A stretch of 64,000 nucleotides of DNA, taken from assembly GCF_028769735.1 (NCBI RefSeq), contig NC_088178.1:4778001-4842000 (forward strand), written 5' to 3'. A program made the translations under genes and the position numbers. A model generated the notes under the pieces. It was not told the DNA's origin. It saw only the letters and a list, made by a program, of their open reading frames with translations, and searched no databases. How positions within the stretch are numbered: position 1 is the stretch's first letter; the number at the start of each line of letters is the position of its first letter. Origin of the DNA: Zonotrichia leucophrys gambelii. Its lineage: Eukaryota > Chordata > Aves > Passeriformes > Passerellidae. Below, piece by piece: positions 37,601 through 53,654 of this stretch.

Positions 37601-40600
37601 CTTCAGGTAGGCAGTGCCCTTGCTAACAGGGAAGATCATACCCACACAATTTCATAAAGCAACACACCCTGCAGGGAACTTCTAAAACAATCCAGTTTTA
37701 CTCAAATACTGAAAACCATGGTTTAAAATGTCTCTAGTACAGCTGCTCTTTCAGCATTAGCATCATTACTGCTAGAGGGAAACAACACTGACTAACAAAC
37801 CAACGTTCAAACTCAACTGGGATATCTATTTATGTTTTATCCAGGAAGGAATAGCAGGGATTTTCAAACCAGCACTGAGGTGCCAAGTCCTAGCAGCTCT
37901 TACCACACTGTGAGGGAACAGCGAGGCAATGACACATCCCAATTCCATCCTACTTAAAAACCACTTGTTATCTGCATCAATATTCATATATCCTGAGCTT
38001 ATGACACTAGCTAGTGCAACATCAATTCTTCCAGTAACCATCATTTAAACTTATTCAGGCCATAATACTGATACTCCTTTGGTTTTATCCCTGTTTGAAA
38101 TGATGGGCAACTCAGCTCCCCTGGTTTGCAGATAATGGATCATAAATTCACACAGACAAAAGAGAACAGGCTCCAACAGGGCACATGCAAATCTCACTTC
38201 TACTCCACCCTTCAGAATAAATGTGTCAACTGAAGATACTTTAAGGGCAGAGAGGTCATACATCACCTCAAGAGCCAGGAATTGTATTGTGTTATTTTAA
38301 TATTCTTATATGTGGTTATGTATGGAAAACAAGCTGCAGAAAAAATGCAGCAGAAAATTTTATCATTTTATGCAGGCCATGAAAATAAAATACTACTGTG
38401 ATATTTTCCACCTCAAGTACCATACAGAAACATTAAAATTTAGATTACATAAAAATAAAAATTACTAATTGATGCTCCTCCTTTATTTCCTGAAGGGATT
38501 TGTCACTAAACTGATTAATTCATTTGAAGATGAAGACTTAGCATAACATTTTCCCTTTTGTGCACACAAAATTGAAAGACTTTTTCCAGATGAGTGCTAA
38601 ATGAATCAAAACTTAGCAAATTAAATTCACCTTAGGGACATTTTATTCCTGAGTTTGTAAGAGAAACATTAACATTTGCTGTGGAACTAGGTACCCTGGT
38701 ACATTTATCATAAACTAAACCTTTTATCTGAAGTCTGAATTTAAATGAAGCTATTTAAAGAATTAAAATTGTATCAACTTCTACTCTTCAGAGACAATAA
38801 TTTTCACTGATTTCTAGTAAGTATTTTCAGTTCCTATATACTTTATTGTCCCACAGTGTTGCAGCACCACTAAAATAATTCAAAGTAGGTGACTGTAACT
38901 GTCAGCACCAACAGATCAGCTTACACCAAAAATGAAGCTTCTGATCACTCCAACCAGCAGGAGCTGATTTGTCTCTACAAACCACATTACATTACAAAAA
39001 TATCAAGACTGTACTTGCCATGAAATGAATTACCTCAATTTTAGAGAAGAGTTGAGTAACAGTCATCCTATCCTTATCTTTTGAGAAAAGGTGGGAAAAG
39101 TAAAACCTAAGAAACTGCCTATATATACAGAATTTCAAAGAAACAGGAAATTCAAAAAAGTCATCAGTTCCTCCAGAATTATTCTGCTTAATGCCCAAGT
39201 GCCTCATTCAAAAGGCAAAGTAACAGGTATTAGCTTTTTCTCTTTTCAATCAATTGAAAAAAATTCACATTTTTATTACAATGATCATTGATCCTTATGT
39301 AATAGGATCTTTTACAGCTGTTTAGCATACTGCTATGCCATCCTTGATATCTCTTTCCTTTAAAAGTCAAGGGAGACAACTCCTAATTAGTAAGGCGACA
39401 AAATAAATATGCGAAACCAAAATAAATCTATTCCTTGCTAGGGAGGCCTAAACTCCCCCATTTTCAATCAGGACAAACAGATGCAGCATTCTGAACACAA
39501 ATATTTCCTACAAAAATACTCTAATGTTTCAGTCCATTAACCAGCCTGCTGTGGCAGCTGGTGAACAGTCATCTTTTTAATTAGACACCCTTACTGATTA
39601 ATTAGTCTCAGAAGACTGAGCAGTGCAACCCTGCACAATGCCACTGGGACAAAAAATATTCCTCTTCCCCTCCTTAATGCTAACTTCACATCCTTTGGTA
39701 TGGCTGCAAATAACAAGCTGGATTCATTTTCTACTCCCACTAAAATAGCCTTCCTGTGTAAGGAATTCTCTCAATTCCCAGGTAAATTGTTTCACACAAC
39801 TTGTATTTGCTTCACACAAATAAAATAAATTAAAAATCTAAATGAACAAGACCACACAAACCTGGCATCAAGGCACCAGTTTCAAAGTCAACTGCATTTA
39901 ATCTTCTTTGGATAGACAGAGTGACTCACCTGTGATCTCCTCAGTTTTCCTTTTCCTAACTATGCAAACTGGCCATCAAAATTAAAAAGCCAAGTAAATA
40001 CTGAGTGTGAAACAAAGAAGTGAATACCTTTTAGTGTTTGAGCAGTTTGGATAAATTCAAAATTTAAAAAATAAATATACTTCTGCATTAGGTTTACTTG
40101 AAAGTTGATCTTCAGTGCTTGAAGCTCAGTCTGAAGAGAGATGCTCCAAGAAACAAATAATTAGAGTCAATTCAATACATGGAAGATTGTGTTAAAACTT
40201 CAACAACAGGTTTTGCTATTTTCTTCTATGCTATTTCTAACTCTTGATTTAGGACAAGACACAATTCCAGAAACCTGCAAGCTTAACTTCTGGGTTTTTT
40301 TCTTTTGCTTTAAAAAAAGAGGATTTGTCTTGTAGGAATAAGCAATAACAATGCTGGTCCAAACTGAACAGATAAACTACATACATTCACTCTAAATTGA
40401 TTCATTTCATCCAGCCCCAAATCCAATCCATTTGCTCCACCTTCTGCAGCAATGGAAAATACTTTCCTATAACTGCTCACCATTGCATGAGAATTAAATT
40501 GCTGGAGTAGCGATCCCTCTGATTAGTGCCATTTCAAATTATTAAATTACTGAGATTTGTTATTTTCATGTCTCTCAAAGATTGGAAGAATTCTTAGGAT

Positions 40601-40980
40601 TTTCACTCATATGTGGAGTGCCTTGAAATGTTATTGCTCCAGAGATAAGCCACCAAAAAATACAGTCAGCAGAAAAAGCTGGGTTTTGGCCAAGGCTTTG
40701 AAGCCTGACCCTTTAATTAGTTATTATCTCTAACTGTCCTGGGCACATGCTCATATTGCCAAAGGAAATTATGACAATAAACAAATAATCCTATTTTTGG
40801 TTCTCTTACAAGTCATTTAGAAGGACAGCCATTCAATCTTTCTTTAAGAACTTCAACTCAATATCACCACCCTGTTCAAAACGAGGCATTCTCATTCCTA
40901 CACAAACTTTCATTGTGTTGAGTAATACAACACTACTAACCTCTGCTGTATCTGAGGCTCATTTTTCTGATCTTACTTAA

Positions 40981-41000
40981 AAATAATAATAATAATAAAT
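40981..41000. repeat. (AAT)n short tandem repeat
   Basis: About six AAT units following an A run. Confidence 0.85.
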
Positions 41001-43679
41001 TTTAAAAAATTCTGCTTCCTTAAACCACAGCAGTAGCTGCATTTAAAATGAATTTATATATGCTGATAGATGAACATACAGTTCATTTCTTAAGGGAATT
41101 TCTATTGAAAACTGGAAGCCTTTTATGAATAAATCATACAGTTTAGAACCAGAAATGCTACCTTAAAACAGTCCACCCAAAAGTTTTCAAACTACAGAAC
41201 ATGAGTGACAGCCTCCTGTTCCTGTTCTCATTTTACTTACACTACTACACTCAGCTCTGACAGGAAATAAGTCTCACCCTAGAAATTCAGCACTGAGAAT
41301 TCCTACAAGAATGAAACCACCTCAAACAGAGAAGCAAAACTCTGATAATAAGCAAAGTAAGAGACAATAAATAAAACATCTGTCCCCATGCAGAGGCAAC
41401 AAGCATTTTAGGCTAAGTTGCTGTATCACTGCCATCATGTGACAGCAAATTTCTCCTCATGCACACAGTGGCAGTGCCTGACACCTGCTCTGACAAGAAC
41501 CCACTGGGGCAAGGGGAGCACCATCCCTGATTCCTGCAGCAGACAAGCACCACTCACTCCAGTCCTAAACAGGCTACACTGGGGCTTGGCAGTCACCAGT
41601 TTATCAGAGCTCTGAATACACCTCATCAAGGAAAAATTCATTCCAGTCTCTGGAGAGGAACCAGTGAAGATGACATAATGCCAAGAGGGCAGGAGAAAAC
41701 ACTCTGTCAATGAATTGACTTCAGCTTGTGCACATTTTTCTGTATTCTTTAACAAACAGATCAGACATGATTTTACAAAAGCTCTTTAAGTACAGTATTA
41801 CCTCTTCATTATAACAAGCAGATTTTTCTCACTCTGATTTTATTTTCCTTGCAATAATTACATAAATAAAAACAGACATTTATCCCTACTGATGTGTATG
41901 TGACTTCTCCCTTCCTGTCAGGTGCCACGTGCAGCAATGTGAAGAGCCCGTGGCAAGGGAAGTAAGGCAGATTTTGATTGTCATACAGAACACATTTACA
42001 TATATGTCAGAAATGAAACAGCTGCCAAATCACAACTCCCACTCTCTAAAATTGTATGCAAGGCCTATTATTGTGCTCCAGTCAAAATTCCTGAGCAGCT
42101 CATGGTAATCATCAAGCTGGAACTCAGCAGGAGACCTAAGAGAGTGCTTGTCAGTACTTGTGAGAGCACAAGGATTTCTTTCTCCCTTCCCTCCTGGAAC
42201 TCCCAACTCACCTAGAGATGGAAAATGAATGCTCTGATCTAGGGAAGAGGGAACACAGCTCATAAGATCGTTCCTGACAGACTTCTGGATTAGAGGACAT
42301 GGAGGCCTTTTGGAGAAAATAAGTGCAGCATTGACTTTTCTAAATGAGACATTTTATTTTTCTTTCAGTGCTGAATTGAGACTCTAAAACAAGCCCCAAA
42401 TTACCCTCCCCTACAGAACACACTGCAAGCACTCCTGTCGCTGAGAAACACTGCAGCAGGTTCCAGAGCTCTGCATACAGATGGATAAACACAGGATAGA
42501 TGCACAGCCAGATTTCTTAGGTGATGGGACTGATAGCTGGCCAATCTAACACAGCACTGCTGCACAAGACTGGAACACATCACCTAATGTGTCTACACCA
42601 TGGTCTCTAAACCAAATTTAAATGCTGAGAGTCTGCTGTCACTGAGAGTATCACAAGGCACACATTTTTGGTGTGCCAACAACACAACTCTCACTAGTTT
42701 CACCAGAAGTTAACCACTAACACTGTACAAAAATCAGAGTTTTTACCAGATTTAGCTCTGTCCCCAGAAGAGGCAACCATAAATCACATTTTCAGTACTA
42801 ATAATTCTATGTATTGTGTTCATCTTTCAAGCTGTGACAGATTCATGGCAGAGATTTTTCTACTGGTCTCCAGTGCCCTGTTCCTCACAATTATCAATTT
42901 AACACAGGGGCACATGTCAGGCTGGATGAGCAGGGAAGGACTGGAGTGCTCGGAGAGCAGGCTCAGAGGAAGGATCTAATACCGTAGGACAGAACCTCAC
43001 TCAGGGACTGGGCAGCAGTGGGGAGCTGTTTGAAAAGAGAGAGGTTCTGGGGATTGAGGGGTGTCAGTAGGCAATGGTGCAAGTTCACAGATGTTTGCAG
43101 CACCTCCTTCTTCTGGTATTGAGCCCACTTCACTCCCAGGACTGCAAGTGCAGAGAATCACCAGCTCTCCCCACTCCCCTAAGAGTGGCTCAGGAACAGA
43201 TATGTTCAAGGAATATATGCTGAAGTAATCAAGGCACCCCACAAAGATATCCAGCTTCCAGAAGAGAGACATCAAGCAGAATCCAAAACACAAGGAGACA
43301 ATGAATTTGTATAAACATACACATAAACTGAAAGAATCAAGATGAAAATGATGGGTTTGATGGGAAGATTAAGTAATTGTGGAAAAAATAAAGTTTGTGT
43401 TGTTGGTATGTTAGCATAACGAAAATGCAGATAAAAGAAATCAGTTCTGCTTTCTCATACAGGAGAAGCAAGTGAACAGTCATTAATACCCAAATAATTC
43501 TGAAGCTTATTAAATTATTATTAGGTTATTATTGACACACATACAACAAAGATTTTAGTAGCATCTACTACTAAAAGATATATACTACTCCTCTCTCTCC
43601 TTAATTCACATCACTGACATACCAAAATGAAACTGAAAAGTTCTGTTCAGAGACATAAATATCAGATAATAGTTCATTA

Positions 43680-43696
43680 AAAAAAAAAAAAAAAAT
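43680..43696. repeat. Poly(A) tract
   Basis: A run of about 17 A with no recognisable retroposon body upstream. Confidence 0.85.
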
Positions 43697-45240
43697 CAGT
43701 TGACATTTTTTTCTGGAGCATCGCATATTAACTCTTCCCAAAGATGGGCCCTAGCTTTGGTATGAACAGGCTCTCTCCTGTTCATTTCTTTCATGAGTCT
43801 TTTACTGTCAAATGATGTGATTGCCAGCAGTTTAGACATATAGACTACAGAAGAAGTTTTGTCACTTCAGAAGGAAAATTATTCACTCGAGAAAAAAATC
43901 TCTGTTTGCATAAATGCTTCTGTTCAGCAGAGGATTTAAATTTTTCATCAGTAAAACTGCAATATTTTATATTAAATACTGTATGAAATATCATCTTCCA
44001 AAATACTCATCACTGCAATATCTCTGTAGTGAAAAGGCCAAGTGTTACAAAGTATTTTTAAGGCACAAGGCCCCAACATCAAGATAAACCTTGCATTTTA
44101 GAAGTTTTCCATTCCCTCCTCCACCCTGAAACAAACGTCTCTCCCACTTTTGGAAAGCAGGAACAAATAATGGAGGTGGCTTTGATGCACCATACAGCTG
44201 ACAGATGTCCTGTGAATGGTTTCTAAGGAAAATATAACACAGCTACAACATCAAAATGAAAAATTTACACTAGCAAAACATTCTTCCTTGGTAAAGAAAA
44301 AAGTAGCCACTAGGACAGCTCTCACACTGGGGATGCTTCTAAACTTCCCAAGCATAATTAATTATGTCAAATTAAGAGGATAAGTAGCAAAACAATATGA
44401 AAACATTAGGAAAGGAAAGTTTGAGTAACAACATCTACCCCAGAATTTCTGTGTGGACAGATATTCATAAGCCAGGTACCAAACGCAGCACTTGCTCTGA
44501 GCAGCACACAAAATGATCCTCATCCACTTCAGTCATTAAAACTGTATTGGAGACTGCTGCACTTCCCAGAGCTGGAACAGCCCTGCAGGAGCAGAGCCTC
44601 AGAACCCAAACTCTGAGATTATCTCTGACACTGCACAGAGCTCCTCACTTGTGCCATCACAGACCAAACAGCTCCACAGACATAGAATGCTCATTGACTG
44701 CACTGATGGAATTGATTCCTAAAAGCATTATCCTCTCTGCTCACCCATACAGCAAGGAGACTGGTTTTCTTCTAGGTCCAAATGCTTTTAACATTCTTTT
44801 TTAAAATAAACAACAGAAAGAAGAAATACTCAATTTTGTGCCATTTTGTTTGAGTTTAAGAATTGAAACCCCTAAAATGAAGACAAACATAAAACAAACT
44901 TTTGAAAAAACAAAGTGATGGATGTGAGTTTATGAAAAAACCCACAAGGAAACACCTGAACAAGGTGATGTTCTTGTCACTAACACAGGAAGAGAACAGA
45001 AAGCTTAATGTCAAGCATTACTACAGATATAGGTCAGTAATTTCTATTGCTAATGCCATGCAGCAGGTACCCATGGCAGGAGGTAAAGTCACATAATCAT
45101 AATTTCAGTTGCTTAAAACAAGTCAAACTGTTTCATTCTTCTGCCACCCTGCCACTGACTAAGACTGCTGCCCAGCAGAACTTATCTCCACCAAAGGAGA
45201 GTGAATAAAAGAAGGAAAGAACAAATAATAAATCCCATAC

Positions 45241-45391
45241 CATTGTGATGAGCAATCTGTATTTGTCCAGCATTGCCTGGTTGTCATGGCATCCTGCCAG
45301 CAGCTGCCAGATCTCTGCCCTCAGTGCTTCTGGAACACCACTCTTCACCAGAGTGGACAGCCCATTTGGTCTCACAACAAGGTTATTGTGC
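45241..45391 (-). CDS. RABGAP1L: RABGAP1L exon encoding the start of the Rab-GAP TBC domain
   Basis: A 151-nt minus-strand exon from acceptor ttatttttgtttcag to donor ACAATG|gtatgg. Its first G completes the split Trp codon; 50 codons follow, from [18 protein letters not shown] to [10 protein letters not shown]. It holds the first TBC signature, [11 protein letters not shown], typical of the domain's N-terminal helices. The DNQAML block separates it from the paralogue RABGAP1, which has a different sequence there. The catalytic arginine and glutamine fingers of the TBC domain are encoded by later exons that are not in this window. The last codon is ATG where I remember Lys in human. The exon ends in phase 0, so the three exons form a 130-codon in-frame block. 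GPR52 starts about 21 kb further downstream, in the next intron. Confidence 0.97.
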
Positions 45392-50130
<4,739 letters not shown>

Positions 50131-50876
50131 TCACCAAACAAATGTATTAATGAAGTTACCATAAAGTTTACAAGAACAGTACTAGGGAATAATTCACAGC
50201 AGTGTTACCAGAGAAAGGACTGGGTCCTAGAAAAGCATTATGTGAGAAAAGCTTCAAGGCTGTCAACTCTCCATTAAATGAAATTTGACAGTGTTACCTA
50301 CAAGTCACATCCACTCCAGACTTCACAAAAGGAGAAGTCTCTGTTAAAGCATAGTAGATAATGCTACTTTGTTACATCACATCCCTTTAGCTGTCCTGAG
50401 GTACCCTGAGCTCAGGAAGCCTCCTCTAAGCCACAAAATCATCTTTTTATACTGAAGTAAGCTCATGGACGAGCAGAAAAAAAAGAAGACTGTGACATGA
50501 AAGGCCATAGTGCATGGAACAGAGAGGATTGCTTCAAATTAAAGCTCATAAATAAAAATCAAACACTTAGAGAGGGATATATGCCATTATATGACTAACA
50601 CCCAAACCCAGAGGGGATCATGTGGGCCAGGAATAACATGCTCAAAAAACCATCCAAACCAAGTGTCCCACAGTAAGCTGGACAGTCTAACTCCATATGG
50701 CAAATCCTCATGCAAATATGGTCTTGCAGGTATTTGACTTTTATCCAGTTTTATCTGAATAAAATACTAAGAATTAAACAAGTGCAACTCCAACACCAGA
50801 TGCTGAGAGGCTCAAGCTTTCAGTGTCTTTAGCAGGAAACACAAAAAGAGACACAGGAACAGCCCTCTTGTCATCA

Positions 50877-51050
50877 TCACAGAATCCCAGAAGAGTTTGC
50901 TTGGCAAGGGTCCTTAAAGCACGTCCAGTTCCAACCTCCTGCCATGGACAGGGACACCTTCCACCAGCCCAGGTTGCTCCAAACTCTGTCCAGGCTGGCC
51001 TAGAACATTTCCAGGGATGGGGTAACCACAGCTCCTCTGGGAACCAGTCA
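50877..51050 (-). mobile_element. CR1 LINE 3' fragment
   Basis: Plus-strand text atcacagaatcccagaagag, gtccagttccaacctcctgccatggacagggacaccttccaccagcccaggttgctcc in pieces, then cagggatggggtaaccacagctcctctggg, is the reverse complement of CR1 3' sequence. About 170 bp, lying 0.9 kb upstream (in gene sense) of the RABGAP1L exon at 49862-49955. Confidence 0.88.
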
Positions 51051-53342
51051 ACTTCAGAGCATGCTGAAGCCATGGCCAGTCTGATGTTAGAGAGCTCCAA
51101 GACTGCTCCTTCCTATGATCTGAACTCTCTCCACAAGTTCAAATGCAACAAAAAAAAGAAGAACCAAAGCTACATCTGCCCCCCAAATCCCTTCAATATT
51201 CTCTTCCACACAGCTCTGTCACATCTTGTTGCTGATCTAATACCCTGAATTCCCTTAGGTGCATTAAACACTTCAACTCCAGCTTTATGTCGACAGCATA
51301 GTTCAGGTAGAGGATCTTCAGTATTTGTGCAATTACCCTGTTAACTCTTCATCTTTATCATTTTCACTTCAATTACAGATTTCTAATTTATATTCTCAGC
51401 AGTTGTCAAATACAAGTCATTAATAAAATATCAGCGCTTGAATTTGACAGTGAGCTGTGAGGACAAAGCATATACTGTATTTCAAGGACAGTTAACAGTA
51501 AAAATGTTGCCCTGAGAGAAGCATATCAGAAAACTCTGTGTTTCAAAATAAACAATACATTAGTGAAAGGCTTCAGCTTGGAACCTGTTTGTACAGCTTT
51601 ACAGTTCCCAAATACCAGCCCAACCTCCATTCAAATACTTCCCCATTACAACTAAAAAGAATCCAATCAAAATAACTACCCACCTGCATCACAAATCTAC
51701 AAAAAAATTTATTTTAAAGGTTACACAATCTTTTGCACACATTCACTAGACCTAAAGATGGAAATAAGATCTAAAATCCCAAGTTTATAATTTTAATTAA
51801 AATTTTCTATCACAATGACAGGTTTCCCAGTAACCAAAGGAATCAATTGTGTCCTGAGGGAAAACGTGTATTTGAAGACACAGCTTCCCCCTTAAAACTA
51901 CCAAAAATAGTGCAAAGGCCAATTTCCTCACTTACCACACAGATATGGCAATAACTAACAAAAAATAGGGAACCAAATGCATTCTATTTAATTCTCTCCA
52001 CTCTTGAATTGCACAACTAGGTCAGAGGGACGAACAATAAATGTAACCTTCTACTTCCCAAGGAAGGAAGAAAAAAAAAATTGAGAAAACCTCTGAGATG
52101 AGCCCATTTGTCATTCAGAGACACAAAGTACATGTTAATGATACTGGTAAGTATTAAGAATCTCAAGAAACCCAGCTCACACCAGGAATTTACCACAAAC
52201 CACAATTTCAGAAAGGTTTTATGCATTCAAAGCAAAGGAAGAAAATTTGGCACGCAACACCAAAAGGAAGAGATTAGACTTTCTTTGGAGAGACTGAATA
52301 AACCCAGCATATCTCTACAAGAGTTAACATTGAAAACACACACAAACAAACCCTGCAGCCTGGAATCTGATAAAGATGACTAAAATTCCCCAGCAGACCA
52401 AACCATTTCAAAATGCAGCTCCACTGAATCCTCTGAGCAACAAAGCACAGTAGCTCTTACTGGATCCAAACCTGAGCTTGCCAAAGAATACTGACATCAG
52501 CCTACAGAAACAAACCCCTAGATTTCTCACTGAGTTGGTATTCCCAGCAAAATGCTTCCAAATTCTGAAGGAGACCAGTGTTACACAGCACATACACTCC
52601 AGTGCTTCAGCTAGAAAAGTCTTTCATCTGGAAGGCTTGGCAGTGTTTGAAATGTATTATTCAGTTATAAGTCAGAAAATCTCAGGCCTTAATTAGAAAT
52701 GCCATATGCTCGCTTTCAAAAGACGCTAATGTCAAACTTCAAAATAGAACAGGGCAAAGAGAAGAGAATAAACAGCCTTAAAAACCTCTACTTTGTTTCC
52801 ATTATAAAGACTATTTACAAATTCTAACCTCTTAGAGCATTAAGGTATAAGCTAAGAAATAAAAGATGTGATGGGAGGGATATTTAGATGTTTTTCTCTG
52901 AGTATTTCTACATTATTTTTTTCCATGTTCCATAGCATCTATAAGGCAGCAGAATTTGCCAAAGCATAATTTAATCCACCCTTACTCTGCTGGGATAGCA
53001 CAGATGCCTTTTTCTAAATGTTCTGTGTATTTCTCCTTCTTCCTGGATTTACCGTGACCTCTCAGAGCCATCACCTGGGCAATAAAACTTTGTCAGAGCA
53101 AGTGGACAATGGAAGACATCTCAAGGGAGCAAACCTTGGGGTTGTGAATGTGTGCACATAAAGAAGCTTTAAGTCCAACCCCAGGGAACAGGAAATCTCA
53201 AAGGTTTTCTGCTTTGCTTTGAATTGCATCATGATTCACAAAACTCACAAAAAGGTCATGCCTCATGAATCAATTGCCTGAATTTAGAGCCTTTTTAAAG
53301 TAAGCCTGAAGGATCACACTCCCACAGCAAGCACTGCTCTGT

Positions 53343-53455
53343 ATGGAATCAGCATGGAATAATACTCTGGGCTGGAAGAGATCTCTGGAGATCAGGTGGT
53401 CTGATCCACTCCAAGCTCTGGTTAGATCAGGTCTCTCCAGGATCTGAGTGAGAGG
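53343..53455 (-). mobile_element. CR1-like fragment abutting a damaged LTR
   Basis: The sequence actctgggctggaagagatctctggagatcaggtggtctgatcc resembles the reverse complement of the CR1 3' end with the usual cattaggttggaaaagacctc pattern. It is divergent. It runs directly into the TGTGCTGG start of the LTR fragment at 53456, which suggests the LTR inserted into or beside it. No CR1 continuation is obvious on the other side. Confidence 0.55.
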
Positions 53456-53654
53456 TGTGCTGGGTTTGGCTGGGAGCACCAAAAGGAACTTGGGACAGGA
53501 ATCTGGAAGGGGACACAGCTGGAACAGATGACCTCAGCTGACCCAAGGGATGCTCCAGACCATAGGGCATCATGCTCAGCATGCAGGGCAGGAAGGAAAC
53601 TTTGAGGTGATGCCATTCATCTTCCCAAGCTACTGTCACATATGATGGAACCCT
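53456..53654 (+). mobile_element. Degraded LTR fragment, ERVL-like avian family
   Basis: It begins TGTGCTGGGTTTGGCTGGGA, the typical start of a widespread avian ERVL-type LTR, and later carries the blocks gacctcagctgacccaaggg, catcatgctcagcat and cttcccaagctactgtcaca in the order of that family. The element is about 200 bp, so a large central part and the 3' portion, including the polyadenylation region, appear to be missing. The usual tataaa segment after the catgctcag block is replaced by gcagggcagg. No coding sequence is present. Family assignment is from memory of the LTR and is moderately sure. Confidence 0.55.

Larger units (their letters stand above)
34627..45240. other. RABGAP1L intron, no gene recognised
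   Basis: About 10.6 kb directly downstream (in gene sense) of the RABGAP1L exon at 45241-45391. Short tandem repeats are listed separately. Open frames here lack family features. The segment 42900-43290 is more GC-rich than its surroundings but carries no recognisable product. Confidence 0.65.

Noticed and set aside
32906..38044. Shared catcaatat(c/t)catatat word in two minus-strand open frames (near 32995 and 37977)
   Set aside because: The similarity does not extend beyond about 18 bp, so a gene family or clear repeat cannot be claimed.
1..45240. Next RABGAP1L exon (TBC catalytic part with the arginine-finger motif)
   Set aside because: I looked on the minus strand for sequence encoding the ITRDIHRTFPAHD-type block and its splice sites and found none, so it most likely lies beyond the window.
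50823..51248. A 141-codon plus-strand open frame and an opposing 108-codon frame
   Set aside because: Most of the region is a minus-oriented CR1 copy; no host protein features.
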